DNA from: Brassica napus
Lineage: Eukaryota > Streptophyta > Magnoliopsida > Brassicales > Brassicaceae
Direction of reading: 5' to 3'
Assembly (NCBI RefSeq): GCF_020379485.1
Contig: NC_063439.1
Location: 9,402,466 to 9,466,465 of the forward strand
Length of the DNA stretch: 64,000 nt
The notes beneath the pieces were generated by a model, which saw only the letters and a program-made list of their open reading frames with translations, was not told where the DNA came from and searched no databases. Positions 46,228 through 59,805 of the stretch are shown in pieces. How positions within the stretch are numbered: position 1 is the stretch's first letter; every line of letters begins with the position of its first letter. The translations under genes were made by a program, and so were the position numbers.

Positions 46228-49200
46228 TCAGTTGAAGCTTGATGAGCGGCTTTCCCTGCCTTTAAGATAATCCTCCACGGAGATGCCTTGATCCATGCTT
46301 ACCATGGAGTGTGCGTCGTCTTCCATGTCAAGGAACGCTAGGTTTAGATGTGACTGTAGATTTGACCTATGCAGTTTCTCGTCTTTGAGTAGCTTTGAAT
46401 CCTCTAAACCGCTACTAATCTCTTCCTTTGCCCACTTTAGTATCTCCATGTCACCTTTAACAAGGTTTAAGACCTGCATATTGTCACAACATTAACAACC
46501 GTTATTACTATTGTACAAGCCAAGATCCGAGGATAAGAAGTCGACTCACCATTCCCATATCTGGCCTAGATTGAGGATTATGTCTTATACAAAGAGTGGC
46601 AGCTAACGCCATCCTCTCCATCTGGTCACCATCGTTGTCATCTAGCAAACTAGGGTCCAGTAACTGAGAATAATCTCCATCTTCCAGAATTGGTTTCGCC
46701 TGCAAGTGTAAAAGCATATCTGTTAATTAGCAATAGCATAGAAAGACCATTCAATGTAGTAACTTCTTCTATATATCCACATACCCACATAACAAGACTC
46801 TCTCGAGCCTTTGGAGATTCGCTATTTATAGGTTTTCTTCCAGAAAGAAGCTCGAGGAGTACAACACCATATGCATACACATCTATCTTATTGTTCATCT
46901 TACCATACATAAAGTACTCTGGAGCTAAGTACCTGCACCAAGAAGCGCATAACCGTTTCAAAATAGTCATCTCTTAAACAAATTTCATCCAACAAAATTT
47001 GGTTTTGTATTTTTGTTTCTCACCCAAAGGTGCCTGAGACATCAGAGCAGATGGTCTGCGTTGTAGATACCGACGCCCACTTTGCAAGCCCAAAATCAGA
47101 AAGCTGTGAAACAAGATCTCCTTTGTTTTAGCATCTCACTTTTTTATGAAAACTAGAAAACTGAAAAAAAAAAAAACCTTACTTGTGGCTCAAAATCATC
47201 AGATAACAATATGTTTGATGACTTAACATCTCTGTGAATGACAGCTTGTGGAGCACTGTTATGCAGATAGTCCAACGCCTCAGCTATTCCCACAGCCACC
47301 TTATATCTCTCGTTCCAACCAAACGCAACCGAATCTCTCTTGTTGCCTAATCTCAAACCATGCAATGTTAGAACCACAAACATTAAGAGAATCTGAAGGT
47401 GGCTACTGGCTAAAAAGGGTCAGAGTCTTACCATGAAGATTCTCTTCAAGGCTTCCTCTTGAGAGATAATTGTATACAAGTAAGAGGTTATTGTCTTCAA
47501 AGCAGTAACCTAAGAGGGAAATAACGTTCTTGTGGTTTAAGGTTGTGATAATGTCAATCTCTGCCACAAAATCATTCAATACTCCTTTGGTTTGCTTGAG
47601 AATCTTCACTGCAACCTCTCTTCCATTGGGCAGGGAACCTCTATACACCTTGCTGCTTCCTCCTTTTCCAATGAAATTATCTGAAAATGACATTGCTTTT
47701 CTTAATCAGGCAAAATCATATATTACAATAGAGTCTTAAAATGACTTTTTGTAGCTCATCTGAGGAGGAGAGGAACAAACCAGGACAAAAGTTTGATGTC
47801 ACTGACACAAGCTCATTGTACTTAAAGGACTGGCAAGATGTGGAGACCCTCTCATGAAGCCCCTCTAATTCCTCTGGAATATTATCAGGAGAAGACACCA
47901 CGATCACAGAATCATTACCATCAGGAACAACTGCTGGGCCTTCAGCGTTCAAGCTAGACAACTTACCATTATCATCTTCAGATTCAGAAAAACCAAAACC
48001 AATCTGCTTAGTGTCTGAACTCCCAACAGCAGAGTTGGTCCTAGAGGGCAGCTTCAGCACCCACTGAGCAACTGGTATTTTTCTGTACGAAGAACTTCTT
48101 GGAACATTACTTAACACATCTGAAGAAGGTACACGACAAAGCAAAGGCCAGCCTGGTCTAAACTCAGGAATCTCCTTTACCAGAAGATTGATGAATCTGG
48201 TCAAATCTTCCGGAGCTTTTGCCGGTTCAGAGGCCATTGACTTGTCGAAATCATCAGCGTTTTCATCTTGATCAACATCATAACAGGACGATCCAGATAC
48301 ATTTCCACAAACAGAGCGATTCCCAACGCAGGAAGGCACTAAAGCCTGTGGCCGTAGACTATGGCCATTGGAACGATCCTCCTCTTCTTTTTCCTCTCCC
48401 TCCTCCGAGTTGTTAACTACTTTTGTATTCTTTTGCAATGTGACAGGCATCTGAAAGAAGCTAGACAATGTGTTCCTACGAGCATTACCTTTCCCTATGA
48501 CAAAAACCAAGCCCAAGAAAGAAGAGTTTCAAACACTAACACACACACAAATAACCACCACATGAAAAATTTAGAAACTCAAAAGAGGAAAAAGAAAGGC
48601 CAAACCTTTAGATTGGCGAATGGTCAATGGGGAACCATCTTTCTGAAACATGACTTTCCCGTTGTCAACAGCCATAACCCAGCAGTCTTTTGATAGTTTC
48701 CTGGCTAAGTACTTAGCCACTGAGACAGAAGAATGAATTGTATGGTAACTTTTGGAAACTCCAACCACAACTTTGGATGCATTACACAGTTTTGCTTCTC
48801 TAACAAGAACCTTTCGAGAAGAAGAGCCCCGGCATAGCTTCAGCTTCAACTCAACCTATTAAAAAAAAAAGGAATCTCTTTAGAAACTGATGACTCGTGA
48901 AGGAAGCAAAAGTTGTCAGCTTTTTTTTGTATATTATTATTACCTGTTTCAATTTGCAGAGACCTTCATAGACTTCACGAACAGAGTCGAGAGTTTTAAC
49001 AAGGGAGAGAAACGTAGAGTTGACGGCTTGATCGGTGATCTCTACATAAAATCCAAATTCAGAGAGTAAACATAAGGAAAAACCATTTCCAAAAAAATCG
49101 AAGCTTTAAGAAACAAAAAAGATACCATTGGTGAGAATGTGAAGAGCGATGATGGTATCACCCGGTTCAGCGACCTTAACCAAAGCCCAATCCAGCAGCT

Positions 49201-49279
49201 CACTGCTCGACGTATCAAACTTCACGCCAACAATAACAGTACAACCTCCTCCTCCTGTAACGACGTCGTTTTCGGTCAT
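46228..49279 (-). CDS. USP-domain receptor-like cytoplasmic kinase
   Basis: Ten exons: 49279-49126, 49041-48944, 48855-48606, 48494-47781, 47680-47432, 47346-47183, 47103-47024, 46932-46785, 46699-46550, 46473-46228; 750 aa, phases consistent. The N-terminus (CTVIVGVKFDTSSSELLDWAL...VVVGVSKSYHTI) is a universal-stress-protein/adenine-nucleotide alpha-hydrolase-like domain. A long polar linker follows, then a complete Ser/Thr kinase: Gly loop GKGGSSKVYRG, Lys in EVAVKILK, catalytic HRDVKSSN, DFGLAKWA, and GTFGYLAPEY. There is no signal peptide or membrane segment, so it is probably cytosolic. It matches Arabidopsis At1g21590 in architecture, length and position. Natural substrates are not known to me. 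G-box-like elements (CACGTG near 49878, ACACGTGG near 50840) lie upstream. Confidence 0.95.
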
Positions 49280-51274
49280 CTCTATCTATCTGTCTCTTGC
49301 ACGCTTCTTTTTTTCTCAGTTTTGTCAAAATGGGTTTCTGAATTTCAGGTGAATACGTTGAATCCTTTCAGGAAGTGTGATCCCTGGAGACACGAAATGA
49401 TTATTAGATGGCTACGAAGAGAAACTCTTCTCTCTCTGTGGTGGCTTTGATTTTGGTTTCAGCAGCCTCTGAGAAAAGAGAAGAGTGAGGAGAAGAATGG
49501 AGGAGGAGCAGACATTTTAGAAATTTCATTTGGATAAATGCATTAATTATATTTTTGGTCTTCATTCTCGACATTAATTATATTTTTTGGTCTTTATTCT
49601 AGCTAGCTTTTAAGTATTTTCCATTTCTTTTGAAATATCCTTTCTTGTTTCAGTCAAAGTATTAGTTTTATAAAATTTCAGATATTTCCATCCAACGAAT
49701 ATATTAAAGTCTAAAATGATGGAGTGGAGTTTATATGTAAATTCTGTGTGTTTAGGAGATAAAATATGCATTCACTTACTTATAAATTTTACCCCTAAAT
49801 AAAGATCACTTCACCAAGAAAACAAATGAAAATTAAACCCAAAAAAAGGGAAACAGGTGAAAACTCATTAATATTACCACGTGTATATAATATAGTACCA
49901 AACCAAGCAGCATAAAAGAAATCTACGTATTAAATACGGCATGTTCCACCGTTATCGGTTACTTTTATAGAACGTAGTGCCATGTAAATGAGTGGACAAT
50001 ACTATAAAGTAAACATATGATTTTCATAAATATTTTGTATCTATTCCTTTTTTGTTTTATATGATTCGCTCCTTTAATTATTTTCGTTGTCGTCAACGAT
50101 TTATTCTTAGTCTTTTGTTTGATTCTTTTTTTTTTGGTAGGGTTGGCGATTCAAAGATTTAAGTATAGATAAATAATTAGCAAACAAATGGGTCACGTTG
50201 TTTCCCTTTTTTGGTTTTGACCTCAATAGCTGAACTTATACTAATAAGCTTCATATACATTATCACGTACCTTCTTATGGTCCTCTTACCGTTAATTTAA
50301 TCCCATTTTGAGTCTTTGACCAATGCTGCTTCACGACAATCTTCTTTTTATGTTATCCTGCAATTCCTTTTTATTCAATTTAATTCTTAGACAAGTCTTT
50401 GTTTTTCTTCTAAAAGATGATTTATTATAGTTTATAACACTTAATAACGTGTGAATATATGTTCCAGTCTACGGAAGCATGTATATATTCAATGGATTAT
50501 TACATTCATCATTTTTTCAAATCTCAGTTGAATTCGATTATAACGTGTACTAATAGAATGGTTTAATAACAATATTGAACACATTCATGGTATACACGTA
50601 TTATGCTTAACGAATCCCATACATCATCGATCACGGAACTATGGGTGTTTTTTGTGTTTTCTATTTTTGCGTGTCGTCTGAAGTAACATAGAGGTGGTGA
50701 ATGAATAAGGAAGTTAATGTTTGGTCACAGAATGGGCCGATGGAACCGCCCACCCGACATTGAAAGCTACTGTCGGCTAACTCTGCCATGTGTCATCCCA
50801 TTCACGTGAATTGAAAACCAAACGATCAGACATGACACCGTACACGTGGTGAGAATAACAGAATACCTGCCGTTTTAATGCCTTCGTATCCTAATAAAAC
50901 GACACGCCGGCTAAGTTTCATAACAATCAATCGTGAATATCTCCTCACTAGATCACGAATCAAACACCGTCGAAACACCTTAGTTGCAAATAATGAAACT
51001 GTTGTTAACTAACAAAACACATAATCTAGTTTCTCTAGTCATTGAACAAAGTTCATTAAAACTATTGCATCTGCATACACTCGTTCTATTGTAGAGCCTA
51101 TATGATCCACTCACGCACGCATTCAACTCTGCTGCTAGCTAGTAAAGTACATTATGGGGTCAGAAAACATTGTCTACCATGGAACAACACATCTTTGGCC
51201 CCTCCATCTGCTCTCGTACTCCATCCCAAGAAGAAAATTTTACTGACTTGTCGCTTGGTTCATCTCGGAATTTT
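49280..51274. other. Intergenic region upstream of the kinase, downstream of PTAC6
   Basis: AT-rich. Two ACGT-core motifs (near 49878 and 50840) could be G-box/ABRE-type sites of the kinase promoter; this is motif reading only. The interval 50700-50920 is less AT-rich but has no credible frame. No repeat recognised. Confidence 0.45.
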
Positions 51275-53077
51275 TTAGAACCAATTTGAGACACTGAAGT
51301 CTCGTAGCTTTCTGAGATGTTTCTCCATGTCTTCTCGAGTTTTAGTCCACTCTTCCCTTTCTATTACCGTTGTCGGGTCATCTCTTTCCCCCTGAAAGAA
51401 GCAAAAATATATAAACATAGATAGAAGACGGATAAAGCTAGGTGAAGTAATACAAATGACTGCCCGACGAAACGTGTTTGGAAATGGAATGCTACCGCGT
51501 GTATGATTTTAAAGGAGTTTCCATTATCACGTATCACAAGCAAGTCATCCTTCCTATCCCTTTTTCTTCCTCCCGGAACTGTCACCTGAAAGTGAAACAA
51601 TCCAAAACCTTAGAATATGGGAGGGACAATAGTTATGCAGCTTCGAACCACACATGGAATTTCAAAAATTAACAACTCAAAACTATGTGATTCAGTACTA
51701 GATATGGATGTACCATTATAAATTTATAATAATACACCAGCTTTGTAACACTATAATAACATGAGACATGTTTGGCTAAGAGAATATGTCAATCCATCAA
51801 AAATACCCAATTGGATACGGTCTACATTTGAGGTTTGTGCTCAGACTATGAACGGAAACTTGTTAATAATGGCTAGATAGATAAACTGGAAGACAACAAT
51901 GGTTCATACCAGAACTCTGGCTCTGGTGATTGACTTCGTCTTGGAGTCAATAACATAGATCTCTTCAAGGTCTAACACAAACTCTGGGTCGTTTAACCTT
52001 CTGTTCCGATAATGCTTTGTCAAGAAAACCTGCAAAAATGAATAAACACGATAAAGACAAGTGTAACTACATAGCTAAACTAACAAGTTTCGAATAGATG
52101 TCATCCCTGAGGCTTTTCTTGGTGCATTTCGTTCCCAAAACAGAACTAAGTGCTTCCTTGTCAAAACATGTTGCTTAAGAATCTATGCATCAAAGACAAC
52201 ATCAACTTCAATACCTTGGATATCTCCCTCACAGATTTGTATAGTGGATCTCTGGGAGCATCAATAGGCGGTTCGGTGACATCGTAACATCCATAGTCAC
52301 TCATCGCACATCGGATATACTGTACTTGTTGTAAACAACATTAATACAAAGCCGTTACTATCACCATACAGACAAGACTACTGATACGTAACTAAAACTT
52401 GGATCCGATTCCGACCTTTTGAGGCATTGGAGCAAGAACTCTTGGAATTGAGTAAATATCTGTATCCGGAGGAGTCACATACATCTGCAACCACCACATC
52501 AAAAACGCCGCCGTATAAAAACAGGAGACAGTGTGAATCCAACGTTAAAAGCAGAGAGAACTTCTTCACAAACCTCTCTGAAGTCATAAACATCGTTATC
52601 AGGATCAGGCGGTTTCCTGATGAAGAAGTCGCAGTCCAGCAAGCTGATCTTATGGAACTCGTCTTCGTTTATCCTGTAATCAACCACCATCTCCGAGTCC
52701 CACCCCTGCGTCGATATGAAGCTCTTGCTCTGCACGAACGCGATATCCCCGTCGCCGCCGCCGCCGCTTGCGGCTGCCATCGCTGCGGCCAAGGGGTCGT
52801 ACTCGACGTCGTAGTCCTTCTTGTTGTCCACTTCCTCCACTTCCTCGTCGTCCATGTCGTACTCGTCCTGACCTCCGCCGTCGGCATCGCCGTCGTCTAC
52901 TTTGACGATGATTGAACGGCCGCGGCGGGGGTTTAGTCTCAGAGGCGCGAAACCGGCGTTGGTTCTGAATGAAGGGAAAATACGATGCGTGGTGGCGGTG
53001 GCGGAGGAGGGAGATGGAGGAGGTTTTGAAGTGAGTGAGAGTAGAGATAAGGAGGGAGAAGCGGCGGAAGACGCCAT
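51275..53077 (-). CDS. PTAC6: PTAC6/PAP8, plastid-encoded RNA polymerase-associated protein
   Basis: Six exons: 53077-52574, 52484-52416, 52319-52215, 52029-51910, 51585-51496, 51391-51275; 334 aa, consistent phases, close to the Arabidopsis protein (At1g21600). The product is a nucleus-encoded component of the plastid RNA polymerase complex, needed for plastid gene expression and greening. The first 60 or so residues are S/P/A-rich and lack acids (MASSAASPSLSLLSLTS), a chloroplast transit peptide. An acidic stretch follows (VDDGDADGGGQDEYDMDDEEVEEVDNKK split by short gaps). The conserved body then runs from VVDYRINEDEFHKISLLDCDFFIRKPPD through YVTPPDTDIYSIPRVLAP to the C-terminal REDMEKHLRKLRDFSV. 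It is divergent from the EH2 gene, with starts 774 bp apart. Confidence 0.95.
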
Positions 53078-53851
53078 GGGAAGTGGATAAAGCTCTCTGA
53101 AAGAGCGTTGTAAATTGTGGATTATATATTTCGATAAATATTTAATTCCACGGTAAGAAATTCCAGTATTTTAAGAACCAGACCGGACCGGTCAATTAAA
53201 CCGGTCAAACCTTATTCATTTTCTATCTGTTGTGAATTGTGTTAAAAATCAGATTTAAATTAAACCGTTAAAACCGGTTTAAAACTAGTCAAACTCACCA
53301 AAACTGCTGGTTCAAAATTCGACATTTTTTTCGTTTTATTTACAAAAGACTAAAAAAAAATTAAAATATGGTTGATCATTAACCCAATTTTACCATACCG
53401 AACCAAGATCTGGACCGGTTTTGAAAATTTTGTCCGTATTATTATTAGCTGTATCCGTATTATTATTATTTGCATCTCGAGGCTGTTATACGATCTTTGT
53501 TGCCACATAACTTTCCCAAAATCTGCTCGTCCATCGCGCTGTACCGGTATCCATCTCAAATCCCGGATTGTTTCTCTGTCGGCGAATCATCACCGACATC
53601 CGTTACCTCTCTCTCTCCTTCTCCTCGCCGTCGCTCTCTCTTCACCTTCACCGATCCCATCTCGCCTTCGCTTTCAATCTCGACTCCCTGCGACGTTGGT
53701 GCTCTCCCTCTCCTACCGATCTACGATTGCGATCGGTTAGCCTTACGAATTAGGGTTTTTCCACGATTGGATCGCGTTCTTCTGTGCTTTTTTTTTAATG
53801 GCGAAAGCTTCTGGAGACTGTCTTCGCTGCTAGATTTCGGATCATCCTCAA
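53078..53851. promoter_or_regulatory. Bidirectional promoter region between PTAC6 and EH2
   Basis: A compact head-to-head spacer. The EH2 side has a CT-rich leader (53600-53750), typical of plant 5' UTRs. The part from 53775 on is duplicated in front of the chimeric gene at 40.3 kb; the rest is not. Confidence 0.55.
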
Positions 53852-56800
53852 ATGGCGGCGCCGAGACCGACGGGGGGCCAGGATCTGTTCGATACGTATT
53901 TCAGGAGAGCAGATTTGGATGGAGATGGCCGTATCAGTGGAGCTGAGGCTGTCGGTTTCTTCCAAGGCTCCAATTTGCCTAAACCCGTCCTTGCTCAGGT
54001 TCTTTCCCCTTATCTTCATCTATTTTCCTTCTTTTGATTGTTATGAAACGATGGAGAATACTTGTAGTTCCTATAGGTTTTGGATTGGATCTTTGATCTG
54101 TGTGATCGTTGGTAGAAGTGTGACGTTAATTTATCAAATTTGTTCTCTTCTGGGTGGTTGAGGGACCTCTCTCTTCATTCTGAAGCTCGTAGTCCAGTTT
54201 ATGTATTTGTAATCTATACTGTTACTATTAGATAAGGCATTGTGGTCTAGTGGATATGTTCATATAGCATATTGAACGATACAGAAGCAATTTAGATGTA
54301 TCTACTTGTCTGTGACATGCATATGCATAGAGCTTCGCGTGCAATAAGGGAATACTGCATATTTAAATAATTTCACACGTTTCTGAGCAACTAATCTTTG
54401 GATTGTTAATGGTGTAGCTTCTTCTTTTTTCATCCTTGTAGGTATGGTCCTACGCAAATGCAAAAAAGGCTGGTTACCTCGGTCGAGCGGAGTTTTACAA
54501 TGCTCTAAAGTTGGTGACTGTCGCACAAAGTAGACGGGAATTGACTCCTGAGATTGTCAAGGCTGCAATCTATAGTCCTGCTTCAGCCAATATCCCTGCT
54601 CCCAAAATAAATCTTGCTGCAACACCTTCTCCACAGCCCAGGGGACCTGTTGCACAAACTCCGGGAGTTACATCAGTGACAGCTGCTATGAGAGGACCTC
54701 AAATGGGTGGAAACGTGAGCACTAGTAATCAGCAAGTTGTCCCCGGCCAGCAGAACCAATTTACTGGGCCACCTCCATCTCAACCACCGCAAAATTTTCA
54801 AAGCCAGGGTATGCCACCTGGAGGGACTATTGCGCCTCGTACCGCAAACCAACCTGTGCCATCTAATTGGATCAGCGGCAGAAGTGTTGGGCCCTCTGTG
54901 CAAGTGAATTCACAAATTCCTTCGAGTCAAAGTGGATATGGTTTGACAGCACCTAACTCAACTGCTAACAATATACCAAAGCCGCATATGACACCTGCAG
55001 TAATAAGCTCTACAACAGCCAGACCGCAAGTACCAGTGCCTGCATCGGCTCCTTTAGATGCTCCATCCAATCAATTGGTAGCCAAGGAACTGGCTGCATC
55101 AGGAAACGGTTTTCCCTCTGACTCAATTTTCGGAGATGTGTTTTCAGTTGCTTCCACGCAGCCAAAACAACATACTACTGGAACTCCGTCAACAATGGGC
55201 ATCTCATCTGTTTCTACTGGAACTGTTGTGGCTCCCGAAGTTGCACAGTCTGTAGCTAGGCAAAGTTCCATCCCACAGCGTGGTTCATTGAACCAGCATC
55301 CTGTTGGTGTTCAGAATCAGCTTACTGGAAATTTAGGGCAGTCATTTGTTCCCGCCGGTGCAGCTTCTGGTACAACTGGCTCTACTGTTGGAGTTGGGAT
55401 TTCAGCTTCCAGTCAGTTGACCCAGCGTCAGTCTCAGCCACCCCAGCCCCAACCGCAGCCCCAACCGCAGCCCCAACCTCGCCACCAACCCCATCCCCAG
55501 CCCCAACCTCAGCATTATCCCCGGCCCCAACCCCACCACCAACCCCAGCCCCGACCCCAACACCAACCCCACTACCAGCCCCAAGCCCCTTGGCCAAAAA
55601 TGACTCCAGCTGATGTCCAGAAATATACCAAGGTTTTTGTGCAAGTTGACACAGATAGGGACGGAAAGATCACCGGGCACCAGGCTCGGAATCTGTTCTT
55701 AAGTTGGAAGCTCCCGCGAGGTAGGCTACATTTACTTTTTTGCTGCTTCATCCGTTGAGCACTAGTTTAGTTTCAGTTTGAGCTTGTGTTTTATAATGGT
55801 AAACATGCATGATAATTAAGTGGCACTTCTCTAGTTATGTATATTTGTTTGTATAGCACTGATCAACTACCCTACCATTGTAGGTGCATCTTTAGTTTTC
55901 TTGTTTTGTTCCATGTTTTGGCTATAAGTGGATAATTATATTTATGTTGTCTCGAGCAGAAATTGTTATACTTTACCTGGGGAGTATAGACCGTTTTATG
56001 TGTGTTTTCAATGTTGTTTCCTGGTATTACAGAGGCTTTGAAGCAGGTATGGGATTTATCCGATCAAGATAATGATAGCATGCTCTCCTTGAGGGAGTTC
56101 TGTATTGCTGTTTACCTAATGGAGCGTTACAGAGAAGGCCGACCTCTTCCCCCAGTGTTCCCAAGCACTATAATATCTAGTGAGAGCATGTTTACCTCTC
56201 CTGGTCAATCTGTGGCACCACATGGCAATGCATCCTGGGGACATCCACATGGTATTGCATCACACCAACCTTTTTCTGTATTACTTCCATTATTATTCTG
56301 AAGTAGGCAGATTCATTCTTGGACCAAATATTGTAGGTCAAGTTCATGGGGGCTCGAGGCCACCAGCAATTCCCAAAGGAAAGCCTCCAAGGCCGGTTCC
56401 TCTCTCTCCTAGTGATGGATTGGTCCAGCCCACTCAGCCAAAGCGTAAAATGCCTGAGTTGGAAAAACATCTGGTGGATCAACTTAGCAAAGAGGAACAA
56501 GATGCACTCAACTCGAAATTTGAAGAAGCTACTGCTGTTGATAAAAAGGCACTCTCTGATTTCTCTCTGATTTTAATGTGCTAATGTGGTGAATTTATTT
56601 GGTTAGCGTGAGACACTTTTCTTCATATGGGAAGGTCACTAATATGAATAATTGTAGATTTTGGTAGTCATATTCCAGATTATAAGTTTCCAAGTCCTTT
56701 ATGAATGGAATAAACAAACAGCCTCTGAGAACTATGCATAGTTCTTATTTTACTTCTAAACCTGTTTGAAGCTAATTACTACAATTTGTGTGCTTTTCTT

Positions 56801-59800
56801 GCATACGTGATCAGTTGTCCATGTAGTCTTTATTGACGTAACCTATAATTTCGTTTGACTGCCGTTTCTTTTTTTTTTCTCAACTTCTTGTATTTTGCTA
56901 TTCAGGTGGATGAGCTTGAAAAAGAAATAGCTGATTCCAAGCAGAAAATTGAGTTCTTCCATGCTAAGATGCAGGAACTTGTAAGTATAACTTCTCATTA
57001 TTATTACCAACTATCAGTTTCTATAACCTTCTCCATTTGGTCCTTGGGTGACAGGTTTTATACAAGAGCAGATGTGACAACCGGTACAATGAGATTACGG
57101 AGAGAGTCTCGGGTGATAAACGTGAGGTATAGAGTTTCTGTTGCACCGTACTTCTATAATTGTATCGGAGATCCAATTTGATTACCTAACAAAAACTACC
57201 TGTAAACCAGCTTGAATCTCTAGCAAAAAAATATGAGGAGAAATACAAGAAGTCTGGCAATGTAGGCTCTAAATTGACTATTGAAGAGGCCACATTCCGA
57301 GATATACAGGTAGTTTAGAAGTATCATCTCAGGAGCATGGTGTACTTTGAATTGTCTGTAGCTGGATGTCGCCTTCAAAAATATGATAAACTTCCCTTTT
57401 TGAAATGCAGGAGAAGAAAATGGAACTGTACCAGGCTATAGTCAAATTTGAAGAAGGCAAGCTTGATGACAATATTGTTAAGGTAAACCCAACGTGCTAT
57501 CTAGCTGGTTTAATGTGATTTGGTAATTCTATTTTACTGAATGTTGTCTTGTAGGAGCGTACTGAACACATCCAATCGGGACTTGAGGAACTGATTAAAA
57601 ATTTGAATGAGCGCTGCAAGCAATATGGAGTACGTGGCAAACCCACTTCTCTGGTGGAGCTTCCTTTTGGTATAAGATTTACCCCTTCTCCTTTCAAGTT
57701 CATCTTTAGTATTATATTTTCTTGATCAGTGGTGAAAGGTTACCATTCTGGCTGTAAATTTAAAATTTAGTAATTTTATCATTCAAGAATTTTATTAAAC
57801 GTTGATGCTTTTGTACAACACGAAACTCGGTATATTTGGCCCTTTATGTATTGTTGCCAGAAAGACTTCTATCTATACAACTTTATACCGGTTGTATCTT
57901 CCTTTCGATATATTCATGGGATTTCCTCACGTTTTACAGGTTGGCAGCCTGGAATCCAAGAAGGTGCTGCTGATTGGGATGAAGACTGGGATAAGCTAGA
58001 GGAGGAAGGTGAGATTATGGAGGAAGCATGGTTTTAGATGTTTAAACAAAATTCTTTTTTTTTTCTTTATAATTTTGGTTTTTGCTTTTGGGCTATCTGT
58101 CTTCCAAAACAGGGTATGCATTTTGAAGTTGAACCCTTGAACTTTGCCTACTAATTTTTCTCTAATTCCAGGGTTTACCTTCGTCAAGGAGCTTACACTT
58201 GATGTCCAGAATGTCATTGCCCCACCGAAGGAAAAATCATCTGCTTGGAAGAAGGAACTTACTGTCTCTTCAAATGAAAGTGCAGACGTTTCATCCTCAG
58301 ATGTCGTGTCTAAAACAGAGAAAAAGCCAAGCAGTGGTGAAGAGGCATCTGAACATTCAGATGGTAAAACAGATAGAAACGGATCTCTGGATGATTCTAA
58401 TGTTAGAGAGAGTATTGAAGCTGACGGTTCACCCCGTACCAAAGATTCGAAGAGGTATGCTTTTTGTTTTAGACCGTGTGTGTTATGGATTGCATCGTTC
58501 TTAACTGTGGATTTTATGTGCTTTCATAAAATGAGGAAAATAGAGTGTTATATGTTCTTACACATCTCGGGTGACTAACATTTGTCTTCATTTTACTCAA
58601 ATTTTTTTATCAGTGAAAATGGCCATGATGATGGTGAATCTACTGCTTCTGCTGGCAAAACTGTAAACTATGACTCTCACGATGAGACAGATTCAGTTTC
58701 AAGCTTCAACCCTGACAACGGAAAGGTATAATGTGGTCACGTGCTCTATGTTATCATTTTGGCATTAATATTTGATGCTTTGTAATCTTAATTTAACTAT
58801 TTTGAATGTTGTTTGTTTACGCAGGACAAGGATCATGAGAAGCGTGATAATGACTTTGGATTTGGGTTCGGATTCGATGACTTCAGCATCAAGCCTATAA
58901 AAACTGGCTCCACCCTATCAAATGACTTCCTCCCTCCTAAACTATCTATATTTTCTGATTCTGTCCCAAGCCCCCCGGCTAATGCAAACGACGGTTTCAC
59001 TGCAAAACCTTCTTTGTTCGATGGTTCTGTCCCGAGCACTCCAGCAACAACCACTGCCTCTTACTCAGGCAATAAATCATACTTTGATGAGTCTGTTCCA
59101 AGCACCCCTGCTTACCCAGGAAACTTATTCTCCGAGAAGAAAACATTCTTCGACGACTCGGTTCCAAGCACTCCTGCTTATCCTGGAAGCTCGTTTCCTG
59201 AAAAGAAATCATTCTTTGATGACTCAGTTCCAAGCACCCCTGCTTATCCTGGAAGCGTGTTTCCTGAAAAGAAATCATTCTTCGACGACTCTGTCCCAAG
59301 CACTCCTGCTTATAGCACGTCTGATTTTGGTGGGAAACCGTTTGCGTCAGAGACACCTCGTTCAGACAGCTTGTTCCCAGGAAGAAGTCCCTTCATGTTC
59401 GACTCTGTCCCAAGCACACCCGCAGCACACGACGACTTCTCTTCCAACAGCTTCTCCCGCTTCGATTCATTCAACAGCAATAAAGACAACGACGCGTTCT
59501 CTCTATCCCGCTCAGACTCGATGCGCAGCACAAGCGAGCCAGACCCATTCGCATCCAGGTTTGATTCTTTCAATTATCAGAGATATGATTCCTTCAATGC
59601 ACAAAGCTACGACAACAACAACGCATCCGAGACACCTAAAGCCTCATTGTCGAGATTCGACTCGATTGGAAGCACCAGAGACTCTGATTACAATCACGGG
59701 TTTGGGTTCGATGACCATGACCCGTTCGGTTCTACGGGGCCGTTCAAAACAACTACAACAACAGCTGAGACACCTCGGAGCAATGATCATTGGAATGCCT

Positions 59801-59805
59801 TCTAG
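53852..59805 (+). CDS. EH-domain endocytic protein, AtEH2/Pan1-like (TPLATE complex)
   Basis: Thirteen exons: 53852-53998, 54442-55720, 56033-56251, 56337-56548, 56906-56980, 57055-57126, 57211-57309, 57411-57482, 57555-57669, 57940-58008, 58172-58454, 58614-58725, 58825-59805; 1,244 aa. In order: EH1 (about 1-95, loop DLDGDGRISGAE); a long P/Q/S/T-rich linker with a PQPQPQ-type repeat (about 365-425); EH2 (about 430-520, DTDRDGKITG and WDLSDQDNDSMLSLREF); a coiled coil (about 590-740, VDELEKEIADSKQKIEFF onward); a W-rich patch (GAADWDEDWDKLEEEG); and a disordered C-terminus with repeated DSVPSTPA units. EH domains bind NPF peptides. Arabidopsis AtEH2/Pan1 (At1g21630) is a TPLATE-complex subunit for clathrin-mediated endocytosis. 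The intron after 56548 appears to use a GC donor. Confidence 0.95.
55438..55590 (+). repeat. Pro/Gln-coding minisatellite in EH2 exon 2
   Basis: Repeated units of the form CAGCCCCAACC and CACCAACCCCA encode alternating PQ, PH and HQ residues between the two EH domains. The repeat length is likely variable between alleles. The chimeric gene's copy stops before it. Confidence 0.85.

Noticed and set aside
52427..52915. 162-codon plus-strand frame across PTAC6
   Set aside because: Antisense to PTAC6 exons 1-2; composition is the mirror of the real gene's GC-rich acidic region.
54238..54262. TGGTCTAGTGG motif in EH2 intron 1 resembling a tRNA/SINE A-box
   Set aside because: No B-box or cloverleaf follows, and the matching site in the duplicated intron near 39865 has TGGTCTAGTGGATATG with no further tRNA structure.
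55382..55680. Minus-strand Gly/Val-rich and Leu/Gly-rich frames opposite the EH2 linker
   Set aside because: They are the complement of the Pro/Gln minisatellite; low complexity only.
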